Assembly: GCF_025290835.2 (NCBI RefSeq)
Contig: NZ_JAOCQD020000003.1
Location: 434,001 to 498,000 of the forward strand
Direction of reading: 5' to 3'
Length of the DNA: 64,000 nt
Source: Aquabacterium sp. OR-4
GTDB lineage: Bacteria > Pseudomonadota > Gammaproteobacteria > Burkholderiales > Burkholderiaceae_C
In this document: positions 38,002 through 46,739 of the stretch, piece by piece
Layout of the letters: every line of letters starts with the position of its first letter
Position numbering within the stretch: the stretch's first letter is position 1
Made by a program: the position numbers and the translations under genes
Notes under the pieces: generated by a model
Told to the model about the DNA's origin: nothing
Database searches by the model: none
Seen by the model: the letters and a program-made list of their open reading frames with translations, nothing else

Positions 38002-39933
38002 GTGCCGCGCCTTTTTGCCGATAGCAGCAGACCCGCACTGCTGCCCGAAAGCCCGCCCGTGTCCGCCCACCTGCCCCGCGAAACCCAGGCCCTGGCCGCG
38101 GCCGCGGCTGCGGCCGACGTTGCGGCCGACGTTGGGCAGGGCGGCCGCAATAGGCCGCTGGCTGCCGGCACCGCCGCGGCGGGCCCGGCCGCGGCCGCTG
38201 CCACCGCCCCGGCCCGCAACGGCCGCGGCACCGCGCTCAGCCGCTGGGTGGCACCGGCCGTGCTGCTGGCGCTGGTGGTGGCCTGGGCGGCGGTGGGCGC
38301 GGTGCTCACGCTCAAGTGGCGCCATGCCATCGCGGTGGAGCAGCTGCACAGCGCCAACCTGGCGCGCATCCTCCAGGAGCAGACGGTGCGGGTGCTGGCC
38401 AGTGCCGACCAGGCCACGCTGCGCCTGCGCGATGCGCTGCGCAGTGGCGAGCTGGCGCCGGGCGACATCGCGCACTACGCCAACGAGACCGGCCTGGCGC
38501 CCAGGATCCTGGTGCAGCTGGCCCTGGTGGGGGCCGACGGCCGGCTGCTGGCCAGCAACCTCGACCCCGACGGCAGCCGCTCGGGCCATGTCGACCTGTC
38601 GGAGCGCGAGCACATCCGCGTGCACCTGGCCCAGCCGGCCGGCACGGCGGGCGGGTCGGTGTCGGCCGGCGGCCTGTTCATCGGCAAGCCGGTGCTGGGC
38701 AAGGTGTCCGGGCGCTGGACGATCCAGCTCTCGCGCCGCATCGACGGCCCGCAGGGCCAGACCCTGGGCGTGGTGGTGGCCTCGCTCGACCCGGCCTACT
38801 TCGAGGACGTGTACCGCGGCGTGGCCCTCGGCGCGCAGGGCGGCGTGGCCCTGGTGGGCAGCGATGCCGTGGTGCGCGCCCAGGTCATCGGCGGGCGCAG
38901 CCAGGGCATGGGCAGCCGGCTCGACGCCGCCGAGATGCCGGGCGCGGCGGCCTCGGCCGGGCATGTCACGGCCACCCGCGCCGCCGATCCGGTGCCGCGC
39001 CTGGTGAGCCACCAGGCCGTGGCCGGCTACCCGCTGCACGTGGCCGTGCTGCGCGCCACCGACGAGGCCCTGGCCAGCTGGCGCGACACCCGCACGCTGG
39101 CGCTGCTGCTGACCGCGCTGCTGAGCCTGGCCATGCTGGGCGCCGCGGCGATCTTCCACCTGGGCCTGCGCCGGCTGGAGGACAGCCACGCCGCGCTGCA
39201 GCTCAGCGAGGCCGCGGCCCAGTCGGCCAACCAGGCCAAGACCGACTTCCTGGCCGCCATCTCGCACGAGCTGCGCACGCCGCTGACCAGCATCCGCGGT
39301 TTTGCCGAGCTGATGGAACAGCGCCTGCCGCAGCCGCGCCAGCGCCAGCAGGCCGGCCTGATCCGCCAGGCGGCCGAGTACCTGAACACCCTGCTCACCG
39401 AGATCCTGGATCTGGCCAAGGTCGAGGCCGGCGCCATGCAGGTGGTCAACGCGCCGGTGGACTTGCGCGCGGTGGTCGAGGGCGCGGCCTCGTTCTACGC
39501 CATCACGGCGGCCGAAAAGGGCCTGGCGCTGCGCGTGCGGGTGGCCGATGCGGTGCCGTCCAGCCTCATCGCCGACGAGCTGCGCATCAAGCAGATCCTG
39601 AACAACCTGCTGTCCAACGCCTTCAAGTTCACCTGCAGCGGCGAGGTGTGCATCGAGGCCGAACTGGCGCCTGCGGCGGCCTGCGGCGGCAGCCAGCCGT
39701 GCTGGCTGCTGCATGTCAGCGACACCGGGCCGGGCATCGCGGCCGAGCTGCATGGCCGCATCTTCGAGCGCTTTCGCCAGGGCCACGACCGGGTGGCCTT
39801 CGAGCATGGCGGCACCGGCCTGGGCCTGGCGCTGTCGCGCGCACTGGCCGGCCTGATGGGCGGCACGCTGGCCGTGCACAGCGCGCCGGGCCAGGGCGCC
39901 CGCTTCACGCTCAGCGTGCCCTTGCAGGCCTGA
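38002..39933 (+). CDS. membrane sensor histidine kinase (Cache-type input)
   Basis: A 643-residue kinase. An Ala-rich N-terminus is followed by a helix (about 82-103), a periplasmic PDC/Cache-like domain (about 105-360), a second helix (about 366-390), a short linker and the kinase core. The H-box SHELRTPLTSIRGF is near 422, N-box NNLLSNAFKF near 535, G1 DTGPGIA, F-box FERFRQ, and G2 GTGLGLALSR. GTG 38002 is used; GTG 38059 is an alternative start with a shorter tail. No response regulator gene adjoins it, and it directly precedes the C1 cluster, so it may be an orphan kinase. Confidence 0.88.
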   Translation: MPRLFADSSRPALLPESPPVSAHLPRETQALAAAAAAADVAADVGQGGRNRPLAAGTAAAGPAAAAATAPARNGRGTALSRWVAPAVLLALVVAWAAVGAVLTLKWRHAIAVEQLHSANLARILQEQTVRVLASADQATLRLRDALRSGELAPGDIAHYANETGLAPRILVQLALVGADGRLLASNLDPDGSRSGHVDLSEREHIRVHLAQPAGTAGGSVSAGGLFIGKPVLGKVSGRWTIQLSRRIDGPQGQTLGVVVASLDPAYFEDVYRGVALGAQGGVALVGSDAVVRAQVIGGRSQGMGSRLDAAEMPGAAASAGHVTATRAADPVPRLVSHQAVAGYPLHVAVLRATDEALASWRDTRTLALLLTALLSLAMLGAAAIFHLGLRRLEDSHAALQLSEAAAQSANQAKTDFLAAISHELRTPLTSIRGFAELMEQRLPQPRQRQQAGLIRQAAEYLNTLLTEILDLAKVEAGAMQVVNAPVDLRAVVEGAASFYAITAAEKGLALRVRVADAVPSSLIADELRIKQILNNLLSNAFKFTCSGEVCIEAELAPAAACGGSQPCWLLHVSDTGPGIAAELHGRIFERFRQGHDRVAFEHGGTGLGLALSRALAGLMGGTLAVHSAPGQGARFTLSVPLQA

Positions 39934-39974
39934 GCGGCAGGCCGGCGCGCGGCCGTCGCCTCACGGCCAGCCGC

Positions 39975-39989
39975 GCAACACAGTGTCAC
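39975..39989. promoter_or_regulatory. GCAACACAGTGTCAC dyad (candidate upstream activator site)
   Basis: It contains the perfect palindrome ACACAGTGT. On the opposite strand it matches the dyad at 57417-57431 (upstream of fhcB) at 13 of 15 positions. It lies about 105-120 bp upstream of a -24/-12-like box, a usual distance for a sigma-54 activator site. The regulator encoded at 48096-50210 is the natural candidate to bind it; this is inference. Confidence 0.5.
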
Positions 39990-40093
39990 GGCCACGGCAC
40001 AGGCCGGCGCGGGTGTGGGCCGAAATGCCGGCGCTGCCTGGCAAAACCGGCCCTGATCGGCCTCAAAACGACCCGATTCGCGGCTTTTGGCGG

Positions 40094-40109
40094 CGGAACG
40101 ATGCTTGCT
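40094..40109 (+). promoter_or_regulatory. sigma-54 promoter-like element before the H4MPT operon
   Basis: CGGAACG-ATGC-TTGCT has the GG and GC dinucleotides at 40095-40096 and 40107-40108 with the required spacing. It agrees with TGGCACG-N4-TTGCW except at two positions. The predicted start would be near 40120, leaving a 21-nt leader for the beta-RFAP synthase gene. Two mismatches mean chance occurrence cannot be ruled out. Confidence 0.45.
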
Positions 40110-40140
40110 ATTCCAGGCCTGAACGCCACCACGCCAGGCC

Positions 40141-41277
40141 ATGCTGTCCACCCTTGCCACCCCCTGCCCGCCCGGGCCGCAGCCAGCGGCTGAGGCCGGC
40201 GCCGTGGTCACGGTGTCGGCGCCCGGCCGCCTGCACCTGGGCTTTCTGGATCCGGCCGGCAGCCTGGGCCGGCGCTTTGGCAGCGTGGGCCTGGTCATCG
40301 ACGGCCCGGCCACCGAGCTGAGCCTGGGCCGCGCCGGGCACGATGCCGTGCTGGCCGGCACACCGGCCGCGCTGGCCGAGGCCGAGCGCGCCAGCGCCTG
40401 GCTGCACACGCTGCGCCAGCGCAGCGGCTGCCACGCGCCGCTGCGGCTGCAGCTGCACCAGGTGTTGCCAGCGCATGCCGGCTTCGGCTCGGGCACGCAG
40501 CTGGCGCTGGCGCTGGGCCGCGCCTTTGCCCGCCTGCATGGCCTGGCGCTCGATTCGGCCACGCTGGCGCACTGGCTGGGCCGCGGCCTGCGCTCGGGCA
40601 TCGGCATCGCCGGCTTCGACCAGGGCGGCCTGCTGCTCGATGGCGGCCCCGGCGCCGATGGCCGCCCCGCGCCGCTGCTGGCGCGCCTGGCCCTGCCCGA
40701 GGCCTGGCGCGTCGTGCTCGTGCTCGATCCGGCCCACCGCGGCCTGTCGGGCCCGCAAGAGCGCAGCGCCATGGCCAGCCTGCCGCCGCTGCCGCAGGCC
40801 CTGGCCGCTGACATCTGCCACCAGGTGCTGATGCGCGTGCTGCCCGGCGCGGCCGGCCAGGATTTCGCGCTGTTTGCCGCCGGCGTGACCGGCATGCAGC
40901 AGCGCCTGGGCGCGCACTTCGCGGCCGCCCAGGGCGGCAGCGCCTACACCAACCCGGCCGTGGGCCGGCTGCTGCACTGGATGGCCGACAGCGAAGCCGG
41001 CATTGAATCCGGCAGCGGCAACGGCATCGGTACCAGCAACGCCAGCACGGCCGCTGCCGGCATCGGCCAGAGCTCCTGGGGGCCCACCGGCTTTGCCATC
41101 GTCGAATCACAGGCCCGGGCCGAGGCCCTGTGTGCCGCCGCACGCCGGGCCGGCCTGGTGGCGCCCGGCCTCGTGCTGCAGATCACCCGGCCGCGCCAGC
41201 GCGGCGCCGAGGTGGCCGTGCAGGCCGCTGGTGCGCCAAGCCCGCGTGCGCTGCCCGCCGCCCAGCCGGTGGCCTGA
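40141..41277 (+). CDS. beta-ribofuranosylaminobenzene 5'-phosphate synthase (H4MPT synthesis)
   Basis: A 378-residue GHMP-superfamily enzyme that joins phosphoribosyl pyrophosphate and 4-hydroxybenzoate or p-aminobenzoate, releasing CO2, the committed step to the arabinose/ribose arm of methanopterin. The N-terminal APGRLHLGFLDPAGSLGRRF and the glycine loop AHAGFGSGTQLALALG (about 111-126) are family-typical; SGIGIAGFDQGGLLLDGG follows. An insertion rich in Gly/Ser/Asn lies near 280-300. It is the first gene of the C1 unit, followed by mtdB. This matches orf4 of methylotroph clusters. Confidence 0.88.
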   Translation: MLSTLATPCPPGPQPAAEAGAVVTVSAPGRLHLGFLDPAGSLGRRFGSVGLVIDGPATELSLGRAGHDAVLAGTPAALAEAERASAWLHTLRQRSGCHAPLRLQLHQVLPAHAGFGSGTQLALALGRAFARLHGLALDSATLAHWLGRGLRSGIGIAGFDQGGLLLDGGPGADGRPAPLLARLALPEAWRVVLVLDPAHRGLSGPQERSAMASLPPLPQALAADICHQVLMRVLPGAAGQDFALFAAGVTGMQQRLGAHFAAAQGGSAYTNPAVGRLLHWMADSEAGIESGSGNGIGTSNASTAAAGIGQSSWGPTGFAIVESQARAEALCAAARRAGLVAPGLVLQITRPRQRGAEVAVQAAGAPSPRALPAAQPVA

Positions 41278-41366
41278 GCGGCCAGGCCGCCCGCCGCCGC
41301 CCCGCCCGCCTCGCCCGATCCACCCCCGATCCACTCTCACTGGCGCCCCAGCCGCTGGAACCCCCG

Positions 41367-42287
41367 ATGGAACGCCGCCACATCCTGCACCTGTTCACCC
41401 CCGGCCGGCAGGCCAGCCCCTTTGACGTGAACATGGCCGCCGACGCCGGCTACGACCTGGTGGTGCCCTACTGCCAGGTGGACGCCGACGGCGTGGCCGC
41501 GATGACCCAGGACGCCATCTTCTCGCGCGGCCCCAAGGGCGTGGCGCGCACCGGCATCTTCATCGGCGGGCGCGATGCACTGCTGGCGGCCGACATGCTG
41601 GCGCGCGCCCAGGCGGCGATGGTGCCGCCCTTCAGCGTGTCGCTGATGGCCGACCCGAGCGGTGCCTACACCACCGCCGCGGCCATGCTGGCCTGCGTGG
41701 AAGCCGCGCTGCAGCAGCGCCACGGCCAGGGCCTGGCCGGGCAGCAGGTGCTGGTGCTGGGCGGCACCGGGCCGGTGGGCCGCGTGGCCGCCGTGCTGGC
41801 GGCCCAGGCCGGTGCCCGAGTGCGCCTGGCCAGCCACCGCGGCCGCCCGCATGCCGACGCCGCGGCGGCCGAGACCGCGCAGCGCTTTGGCGTGCCGATC
41901 GACGGCGCCTCCACCGCCGACGCCGCCGCGCTGGCCGAGGCCCTGGCCGGCACCGATCTGCTGCTGGCCTGCGCCGCGGCCGGCGTGCAGGTGGTGGACG
42001 CCAGCGCGCTGCAGCAGGCCGTGCGGCTGAAGGTGGCGGCCGATGTCAACGCCGTGCCACCGGCCGGCATTGCCGGCGTTGGCGTGATGGACCAGCAGCA
42101 GCCGCTGGCCGGCAGCGGCGCGGTGGGCATCGGTGCGCTGGCCATCGGCAACGTCAAGTACCAGACCCAGCACCGCCTGCTGCTGCAGATGCGCGAGGCC
42201 AGCCGCCCGGTGGTGCTGGGCTTTGCCGAGGCCCTGCACACCGCGCGCAGCTGGCTGGCCGAGCAACCTGCCGCGCCCTCGCGCTGA
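41367..42287 (+). CDS. mtdB: NAD(P)-dependent methylene-tetrahydromethanopterin dehydrogenase
   Basis: A 306-residue cytosolic enzyme that oxidises methylene-H4MPT to methenyl-H4MPT. MERRHILHLFTPGRQASPFDVNMA opens with the family N-terminus (the core FTPGRQASPFDVNMA), then SRGPKGVARTGIFIGGRD, the nucleotide loop VLGGTGPVGRVAA (about 127-139), and DVNAVPPAGIAGV. The start at 41367 follows the family; the frame opens earlier without coding character. It precedes the ATP-grasp gene by 13 bp. MtdB produces reduced pyridine nucleotide in formaldehyde oxidation. Confidence 0.95.
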   Translation: MERRHILHLFTPGRQASPFDVNMAADAGYDLVVPYCQVDADGVAAMTQDAIFSRGPKGVARTGIFIGGRDALLAADMLARAQAAMVPPFSVSLMADPSGAYTTAAAMLACVEAALQQRHGQGLAGQQVLVLGGTGPVGRVAAVLAAQAGARVRLASHRGRPHADAAAAETAQRFGVPIDGASTADAAALAEALAGTDLLLACAAAGVQVVDASALQQAVRLKVAADVNAVPPAGIAGVGVMDQQQPLAGSGAVGIGALAIGNVKYQTQHRLLLQMREASRPVVLGFAEALHTARSWLAEQPAAPSR

Positions 42288-42300
42288 GCCGGCCGGGCGC

Positions 42301-43545
42301 ATGGCCGTGCTGGCGGTGGCGGGCCTGTCGGCCCGGGCAATGGCCGAGGCCGCGGCCCGCGACGGCCTGCGCGTGGTGGCGCTCGACCTGTTTGGCGACC
42401 GCGACACGCGCCGCGCCAGCCAGGCCTGGCGCTGCATCGGCGATGCCGACACGCTGCGCATCGACCCCGCCCGCCTGCTGCCGGCGCTGCAGGCACTGGC
42501 GCGCGATGGCGACGTGCTGGGCTGGGTGGCCGGCAGCGGCTTCGACGACCAGCCCGAGCTGCTGGCCGCCGGCGCCGCGGTGCTGCCGCTGCGGGGCACC
42601 GCGCCCGAGGCCGCGGCGCGGGTGCGCGATGCGCGCCAGTTCTTCGGTCTGCTCGACGCGCTGCAGGTGCCCCATCCCGAGGTGCGCTGGCAGCGCCCGG
42701 CCACGCCCCAGGGCTGGCTGCTGAAAAACGCCCGCGGCTGCGGCGGCTGGCACATCCGCCCGGCCAGCGCGGTGGGCAGTGCCCAGCCGCCCGAGCACCA
42801 CCTGTACCAGCGCCAGGTGGCCGGCACGCCGATGTCGCTCACCTTCCTGGCCAATGGCCGCGCCGCGCGGGTGCTGGGCTGCAACCGGCTGCTGGTGCAG
42901 GCCATGGGTGGCCACCCCTTCGTCTTCTGTGGTGCGATCGGGCCGGTGCCCTGCCCGCCCGCCGTGGCGGCGCAGGCCGGCGCGGCCCTCGAGCGGCTGG
43001 TGCCGGCACTGGCGCTGCAGGGCCTGGGCAGCCTCGACTTCATGCTGCACGAGGGCCAGATGCTGGTGCTCGAGATCAATGCCCGGCCGCCGGCCAGCAT
43101 GGCGCTGTACCCGCAGGTGCAGGGCGAGGGCCTGATGCAGGCCCATCTGCGCGCCTGCATGCAGGGCCGCTTGCCGGCGCTGGCGACAGTGCCACCCCAC
43201 TTGCTGGCCCACTTGCCGGCCCACTCGCCAGCCCACTCGCCAGCCCACGCGCCGACACCCACGCCGCCCTGCACGCCGCACGCCGGCCCGGCGGCCACGC
43301 GGGCGGCGCCGGTGCGCGGCATCGAGATCGTGCATGCGCCGCGCGCGCTGCGGCTGGACGACAGCGCGGCGCGCTGGCTGGCCCGGCGCGGCGATGTGCA
43401 CGACGTGCCAGCGCGCGCCACCCGCTTTGCCGCCGGCCATCCGGTGTGCAGCGTCAGCGCGGCCGGGCGCGACGCCGCCACCGTGCGCCGCCAGCTGCGC
43501 CGCACCCGAGACGACCTGCTGCTGCAACTCGAGGCTCCGCCATGA
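42301..43545 (+). CDS. ATP-grasp protein of the H4MPT cluster
   Basis: A 414-residue ATP-grasp carboligase-like protein (COG2232 type, as in methylotroph orfY). Motifs: MAVLAVAGLSARAMAEAAA (start), LLKNARGCGGWHIRPA (about 140), YQRQVAGTPMSLTFLANG, and the metal-binding LEINARPPASMALYP (about 258-272). A Pro/His-rich tail insertion lies near 300-320 (see repeat). It probably adds an amino acid to the cofactor or a precursor; the substrate is unknown. Its stop overlaps the mch ATG by 4 bp. Which methylotroph orf label applies is uncertain. Confidence 0.75.
   Translation: MAVLAVAGLSARAMAEAAARDGLRVVALDLFGDRDTRRASQAWRCIGDADTLRIDPARLLPALQALARDGDVLGWVAGSGFDDQPELLAAGAAVLPLRGTAPEAAARVRDARQFFGLLDALQVPHPEVRWQRPATPQGWLLKNARGCGGWHIRPASAVGSAQPPEHHLYQRQVAGTPMSLTFLANGRAARVLGCNRLLVQAMGGHPFVFCGAIGPVPCPPAVAAQAGAALERLVPALALQGLGSLDFMLHEGQMLVLEINARPPASMALYPQVQGEGLMQAHLRACMQGRLPALATVPPHLLAHLPAHSPAHSPAHAPTPTPPCTPHAGPAATRAAPVRGIEIVHAPRALRLDDSAARWLARRGDVHDVPARATRFAAGHPVCSVSAAGRDAATVRRQLRRTRDDLLLQLEAPP
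43201..43260 (+). repeat. 12-bp tandem repeat within ATP-grasp gene
   Basis: Five consecutive 12-bp units (such as TCGCCAGCCCAC) encode Leu/Ser-Pro-Ala-His, making a Pro-Ala-His linker before the C-terminal part. Two neighbouring units are identical. The frame is preserved. Confidence 0.8.
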
Positions 43546-44585
43546 CCGCCCCCCGCCCCACCCACCCCTCCCAGGCCACCGAGGCCGGCCCCCACGCCGT
43601 GCCGCAGCCGGCGCCCAGCGTCAACGCGCTGGCGCGCCCGGCGCTGGCGCGGCTGCTGGACCAGGCCGATGCCCTGCGCGTGCAGGTGGCGCCCGGGCCT
43701 TCGGGCGTGTGCCTGGTGGATGCCGGCATCGCCTGCCGCGGCAGCGTCGAGGCCGGCCTGCTGATTGCCGAGATCTGCCTGGGGGGCCTGGGCCAGGTGC
43801 GGCTGCGCGCCGATGGTCACGCGGCCTGGCCCGGCTGGGTCGAGGTCAACAGCGCCCAGCCGGTGCTGGCCTGCCTGGGCAGCCAGTACGCCGGCTGGAG
43901 CCTGGCCGCCAGCAAGGACGAAACCGGCGGCCGCAGGTTCTTCTCGCTGGGCTCGGGGCCGGCCCGCGCGCTGGCCGCCAAGGAGCCGCTGTTTGCCGAG
44001 CTGGGCTACCGCGACCGGGCCGATGCCGGCGTGCTGGTGCTCGAGGTCGACCGCCTGCCGCCGCCGGTGATCGTGGACAAGCTGCTGCGCGACTGCGCGC
44101 TGCCGGCCAGCGCGCTGACGCTGATCCTCACCCCCACCACCAGCCTGGCCGGCATCACCCAGGTGGTGGCCCGCGTGCTGGAGGTGGCGCTGCACAAGGC
44201 CCACCAACTGGGCTTTGCGCTGGCCGACATCGTCAGCGGCTCGGCCACCGCGCCGCTGCCGGCGCCCTGTGCCGACGGCGTGATGGCCATGGGCCGCAGC
44301 AACGACGCCATCCTCTACGGCGGACGCGTGCACCTGACGGTGAGCGGCAGCGATGCCGCGGCACGCGACCTGGCGGCCCGCCTGCCGTCGTGCAACTCGG
44401 CCGCGCATGGCCGCTCGTTTGCCGAGATATTCAGCGCCGCCGACCACGACTTCTACAAGATCGACGGCGCGCTGTTTGCGCCGGCCCAGGTGTGGGTCAG
44501 CAACCTCGACAGCGGCAACACCTGGCAGGGCGGCGGCACCCGCCTGGATCTGCTGCAAAGCCTGTGGCTGGGGGCCGGCCAGTGA
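43542..44585 (+). CDS. mch: methenyl-tetrahydromethanopterin cyclohydrolase
   Basis: A 347-residue cytosolic enzyme that hydrolyses methenyl-H4MPT to formyl-H4MPT. Family blocks: SVNALARPALARLLDQADALRV (short form SVNALARPA), DAGIACRGSVEAG, LGSQYAGWSLAASK, LGSGPARALAAKEPLF, SVNVVP-like TTSLAGITQVVARVLEVALHK (core TSLAGITQVVAR), and MGRSNDAILYGGRV. An N-terminal extension of about 20 residues is present. The ATG overlaps the preceding stop, and the next gene starts on its own stop (GTGA), so translation is coupled. The reaction follows MtdB and precedes FhcD. Confidence 0.95.
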   Translation: MTAPRPTHPSQATEAGPHAVPQPAPSVNALARPALARLLDQADALRVQVAPGPSGVCLVDAGIACRGSVEAGLLIAEICLGGLGQVRLRADGHAAWPGWVEVNSAQPVLACLGSQYAGWSLAASKDETGGRRFFSLGSGPARALAAKEPLFAELGYRDRADAGVLVLEVDRLPPPVIVDKLLRDCALPASALTLILTPTTSLAGITQVVARVLEVALHKAHQLGFALADIVSGSATAPLPAPCADGVMAMGRSNDAILYGGRVHLTVSGSDAAARDLAARLPSCNSAAHGRSFAEIFSAADHDFYKIDGALFAPAQVWVSNLDSGNTWQGGGTRLDLLQSLWLGAGQ

Positions 44586-45538
44586 GCGGCCCGCGCATCG
44601 CGCTGCTGGCCGACGAGCGCGGCTGGCACACCCGCCAGCTGCAGGCCGCGCTGCGTGCGCGCGGCGCCAGCGGCCACTGCGTGGACCTGGCCGACTGCCA
44701 CATCGACACCACGGCCAGCCGCCACGGCCTGGTTCTGCCGGGCTTTGGCCGCGGCCTGCCCGATGCGGCCCTGGTGCGCGGCATTGCCGGCGGCAGCTTC
44801 GAGCAGGTGACCAAGCGCCTGGGCGTGCTGCACGCGCTGCGCGAGCTGGGCGTGCCGGTCTACAACGACGCCCGGGCCATCGAGCGCAGCGTCGACAAGT
44901 CGATGACCAGCCTGCTGCTGCATGCGGCCGGCATTCCCGGCCCGGCGACCTGGGCCACCGAGTCGCAGGCCCAGGCCCAGCGCATCACGATGCGCGAGGC
45001 CGCGCGCGGCCATGCGCTGGTGCTCAAGCCGCTGTTCGGCTCGCAGGGCCATGGCCTGCAGCGGGTGGGCCAGGTGGACGGCGTGTTCCAGCCGGTGCCC
45101 GAGCTGGCCACGGCCTATGGCGGCCTGGCCTATCTGCAGCGCTACGTGCCGCCGCTCGAGGAGCCGGGCTTCGACTGGCGGGTGCTGGTGGTGGGCGGGC
45201 GGGCGGTGGCGGCGATGCGGCGGGTCAGCCGGCACTGGGTGCACAACATCGCGCAGGGCGCCCAGGCCATGCCGGCGGTGCTGACCCCGGCTCTGGCCGA
45301 GCTGGCCGAGCGCAGCACCCAGGCGCTGGGGCTCGATTACGCCGGCATCGACCTGCTGCCCGCCGCCCGCGGCGCACCGCTGCAGGTGATCGAGGCCAAT
45401 GGCGTGGCCGCCTGGCAGGGCCTGCAGCGCGTCACCGGCTTCAACATCGCCCGCGTGCTGGTCGACGACCTGCTGGACCGCCGCCTGGCCGGCGCGCGCG
45501 CGCGGTGCCCGGTGCCGCAGCTGGCGCCAGGGGCATGA
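44582..45538 (+). CDS. RimK-like ATP-grasp ligase (orf17-type)
   Basis: A 318-residue protein from GTG 44582, overlapping the mch stop. It has the RimK/ATP-grasp pattern: VDKSMTSLLLHAAGIPGPATW (core SLLLHAAGIP), LVLKPLFGSQGHGLQRVG (about 142-158), FDWRVLVVGGRAVAAMRR, and the metal site VIEANGVAAWQGLQ (about 277-290). This is the clade of alpha-L-glutamate ligases such as MptN. Methylotroph H4MPT clusters carry such a gene (orf17). A cofactor side-chain ligase role is likely but not proved. Its stop overlaps the ATG of the linker ORF at 45535. Confidence 0.78.
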   Translation: MSGPRIALLADERGWHTRQLQAALRARGASGHCVDLADCHIDTTASRHGLVLPGFGRGLPDAALVRGIAGGSFEQVTKRLGVLHALRELGVPVYNDARAIERSVDKSMTSLLLHAAGIPGPATWATESQAQAQRITMREAARGHALVLKPLFGSQGHGLQRVGQVDGVFQPVPELATAYGGLAYLQRYVPPLEEPGFDWRVLVVGGRAVAAMRRVSRHWVHNIAQGAQAMPAVLTPALAELAERSTQALGLDYAGIDLLPAARGAPLQVIEANGVAAWQGLQRVTGFNIARVLVDDLLDRRLAGARARCPVPQLAPGA

Positions 45539-45600
45539 GCGCGCCGCGTCGCGCCCAGGCGCGCACCCCTGAGCGCGCAGCGCCGGGGGGCGTCCAGTGA
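45535..45600 (+). other. 21-codon overlapping linker ORF (repeat family member)
   Basis: The ATG overlaps the preceding gene's stop (ATGA), and its TGA overlaps the next gene's GTG start (GTGA). It encodes 21 residues starting MSAP and ending PGGVQ. The same length, start (MSA) and end (GGVQ) occur at 61748-61813. It is probably a translational bridge made by a dispersed repeat; a functional peptide is not evident. Confidence 0.55.
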
Positions 45601-46661
45601 TCCGCACGGCCGGCATCCGCGACGCCTTCGTGCAGGCCTGCGCGCTGGATGTGGCGGTGCGCAAGCCCGGCAATGTGAGCCACGCCTCACCGGGCCACGG
45701 CATGCAGGCGGCGCAGTTCGAGGCCAGCGCCGAGGCCGCCGCGGGCCCGCTGTGCCGTGCCGGGGCCAGCGTGGGCCAGCGCATCGTGACGGCCCAGGCG
45801 GCCTCGTGGCGGGCGGCCGGCTGCAATACCAATCTCGGCATCGTGCTGCTGTGCGCGCCACTGGCGGCGGCCGCTGAGCAATGTCTGGCGGCGGCCGCTG
45901 AGCAAAGTCTGGCCGCGGCCGCCGAACACGGCCTCGCCGCGGCGGCACGGCCACCCTGGGCCGGCGCGGCCGCGCCGGCGGTGGCCCAGCCACCGCCGCA
46001 GCCGCTGCAGCCAGCCGGCCTGCGCGCGGCGCTGCAGCAGGTGCTGGGCGCGCTCGACCGCCACGACGCACAGGCCGCCTTCACGGCCATTGCCGCCGCG
46101 CAGCCGGGCGGCCTGGGCGAGGCACCCACGCAGGATGTGCACGGCCCGGCCACGCTGGGCCTGCGCGCCGCCATGGCCCTGGCCGCCGAGCGCGACCGCA
46201 TCGCGCGCCAGTACCGCGACGGCTTTGCCGACCTGTTCGACACCGCGCTGCCGGCCTGGGCCGCAGCCTGCGGTGGCCAGCCGCTGGCGCCACCGCCGTG
46301 GGCCGGGCCGGGTGGCGACGCGGCGGGCCACCGCGCCGTGCTGCGCCTTTACCTGGCGCTGCTGGCGCGCTGGCCCGATTCACACATTGTGCGAAAGCAC
46401 GGCGAGGCCGTGGCACACACTGTCATGGCGCTGGCGCAGGGCTGGCAGCGGCGTGCGGCCAGCGACGACACCGCCGCACTGGCCTGCGAACTGGCCCAGT
46501 GGGACCAGAGCCTCAAGCACCAGGGCCTGAACCCCGGCACCACGGCCGATTTGACCGTGGCAACCCTGATGCTGGCGGCCTTGATCCACCCTGCGCCGGG
46601 CCCTGGCCCGCAAGCGGCCGACAGCAGCACGCGTCGCCTGCGTGCATGGCACGGAACGTGA
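45597..46661 (+). CDS. CitG/MdcB-like protein (triphosphoribosyl-dephospho-CoA synthase family)
   Basis: A 354-residue protein from GTG 45597. Family motifs: VRKPGNVSHASPGHGM (about 20-35), GCNTNLGIVLLCAPLAAA (about 78), DSHIVRKHGEAVA (about 262), and LNPGTTADLTVATLM (about 318). CitG enzymes use ATP and dephospho-CoA to build a triphosphoribosyl group; in methylotroph H4MPT clusters (orf19-type) the homologue is thought to act in cofactor synthesis. An Ala-Glu repeat insertion sits near 90-115. It is followed 78 bp later by fae. Confidence 0.8.
   Translation: MIRTAGIRDAFVQACALDVAVRKPGNVSHASPGHGMQAAQFEASAEAAAGPLCRAGASVGQRIVTAQAASWRAAGCNTNLGIVLLCAPLAAAAEQCLAAAAEQSLAAAAEHGLAAAARPPWAGAAAPAVAQPPPQPLQPAGLRAALQQVLGALDRHDAQAAFTAIAAAQPGGLGEAPTQDVHGPATLGLRAAMALAAERDRIARQYRDGFADLFDTALPAWAAACGGQPLAPPPWAGPGGDAAGHRAVLRLYLALLARWPDSHIVRKHGEAVAHTVMALAQGWQRRAASDDTAALACELAQWDQSLKHQGLNPGTTADLTVATLMLAALIHPAPGPGPQAADSSTRRLRAWHGT
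45861..45944 (+). repeat. 24-bp tandem repeat in the CitG-like gene
   Basis: Three and a half 24-bp units beginning CTGGCGGCGGCCGCTGAGCA encode Leu-Ala-Ala-Ala-Ala-Glu-Gln-Cys/Ser. The first two units differ at one base, so the duplication is recent. It forms an in-frame helical or linker expansion. Confidence 0.85.
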
Positions 46662-46739
46662 TATGGCCAAGGCACTCTGGCCCGTGTTGAGGCCAGCGTC
46701 GTCTCGACTCCACAACCCAACGCAGGAGACCAGCAAACC

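Noticed and set aside
41337-44558. Very long minus-strand open frame (1073 codons) opposite mtdB, ATP-grasp and mch
   Set aside because: High GC keeps reading frames open; the translation is low complexity (Gln/His/Arg/Gly) with no domain, and the plus strand encodes three recognisable genes.
46381-46391. CACA-CAT-TGTG dyad inside the CitG-like gene upstream of fae
   Set aside because: It lies within the conserved DSHIVRKHG coding motif and is explained by coding constraint.
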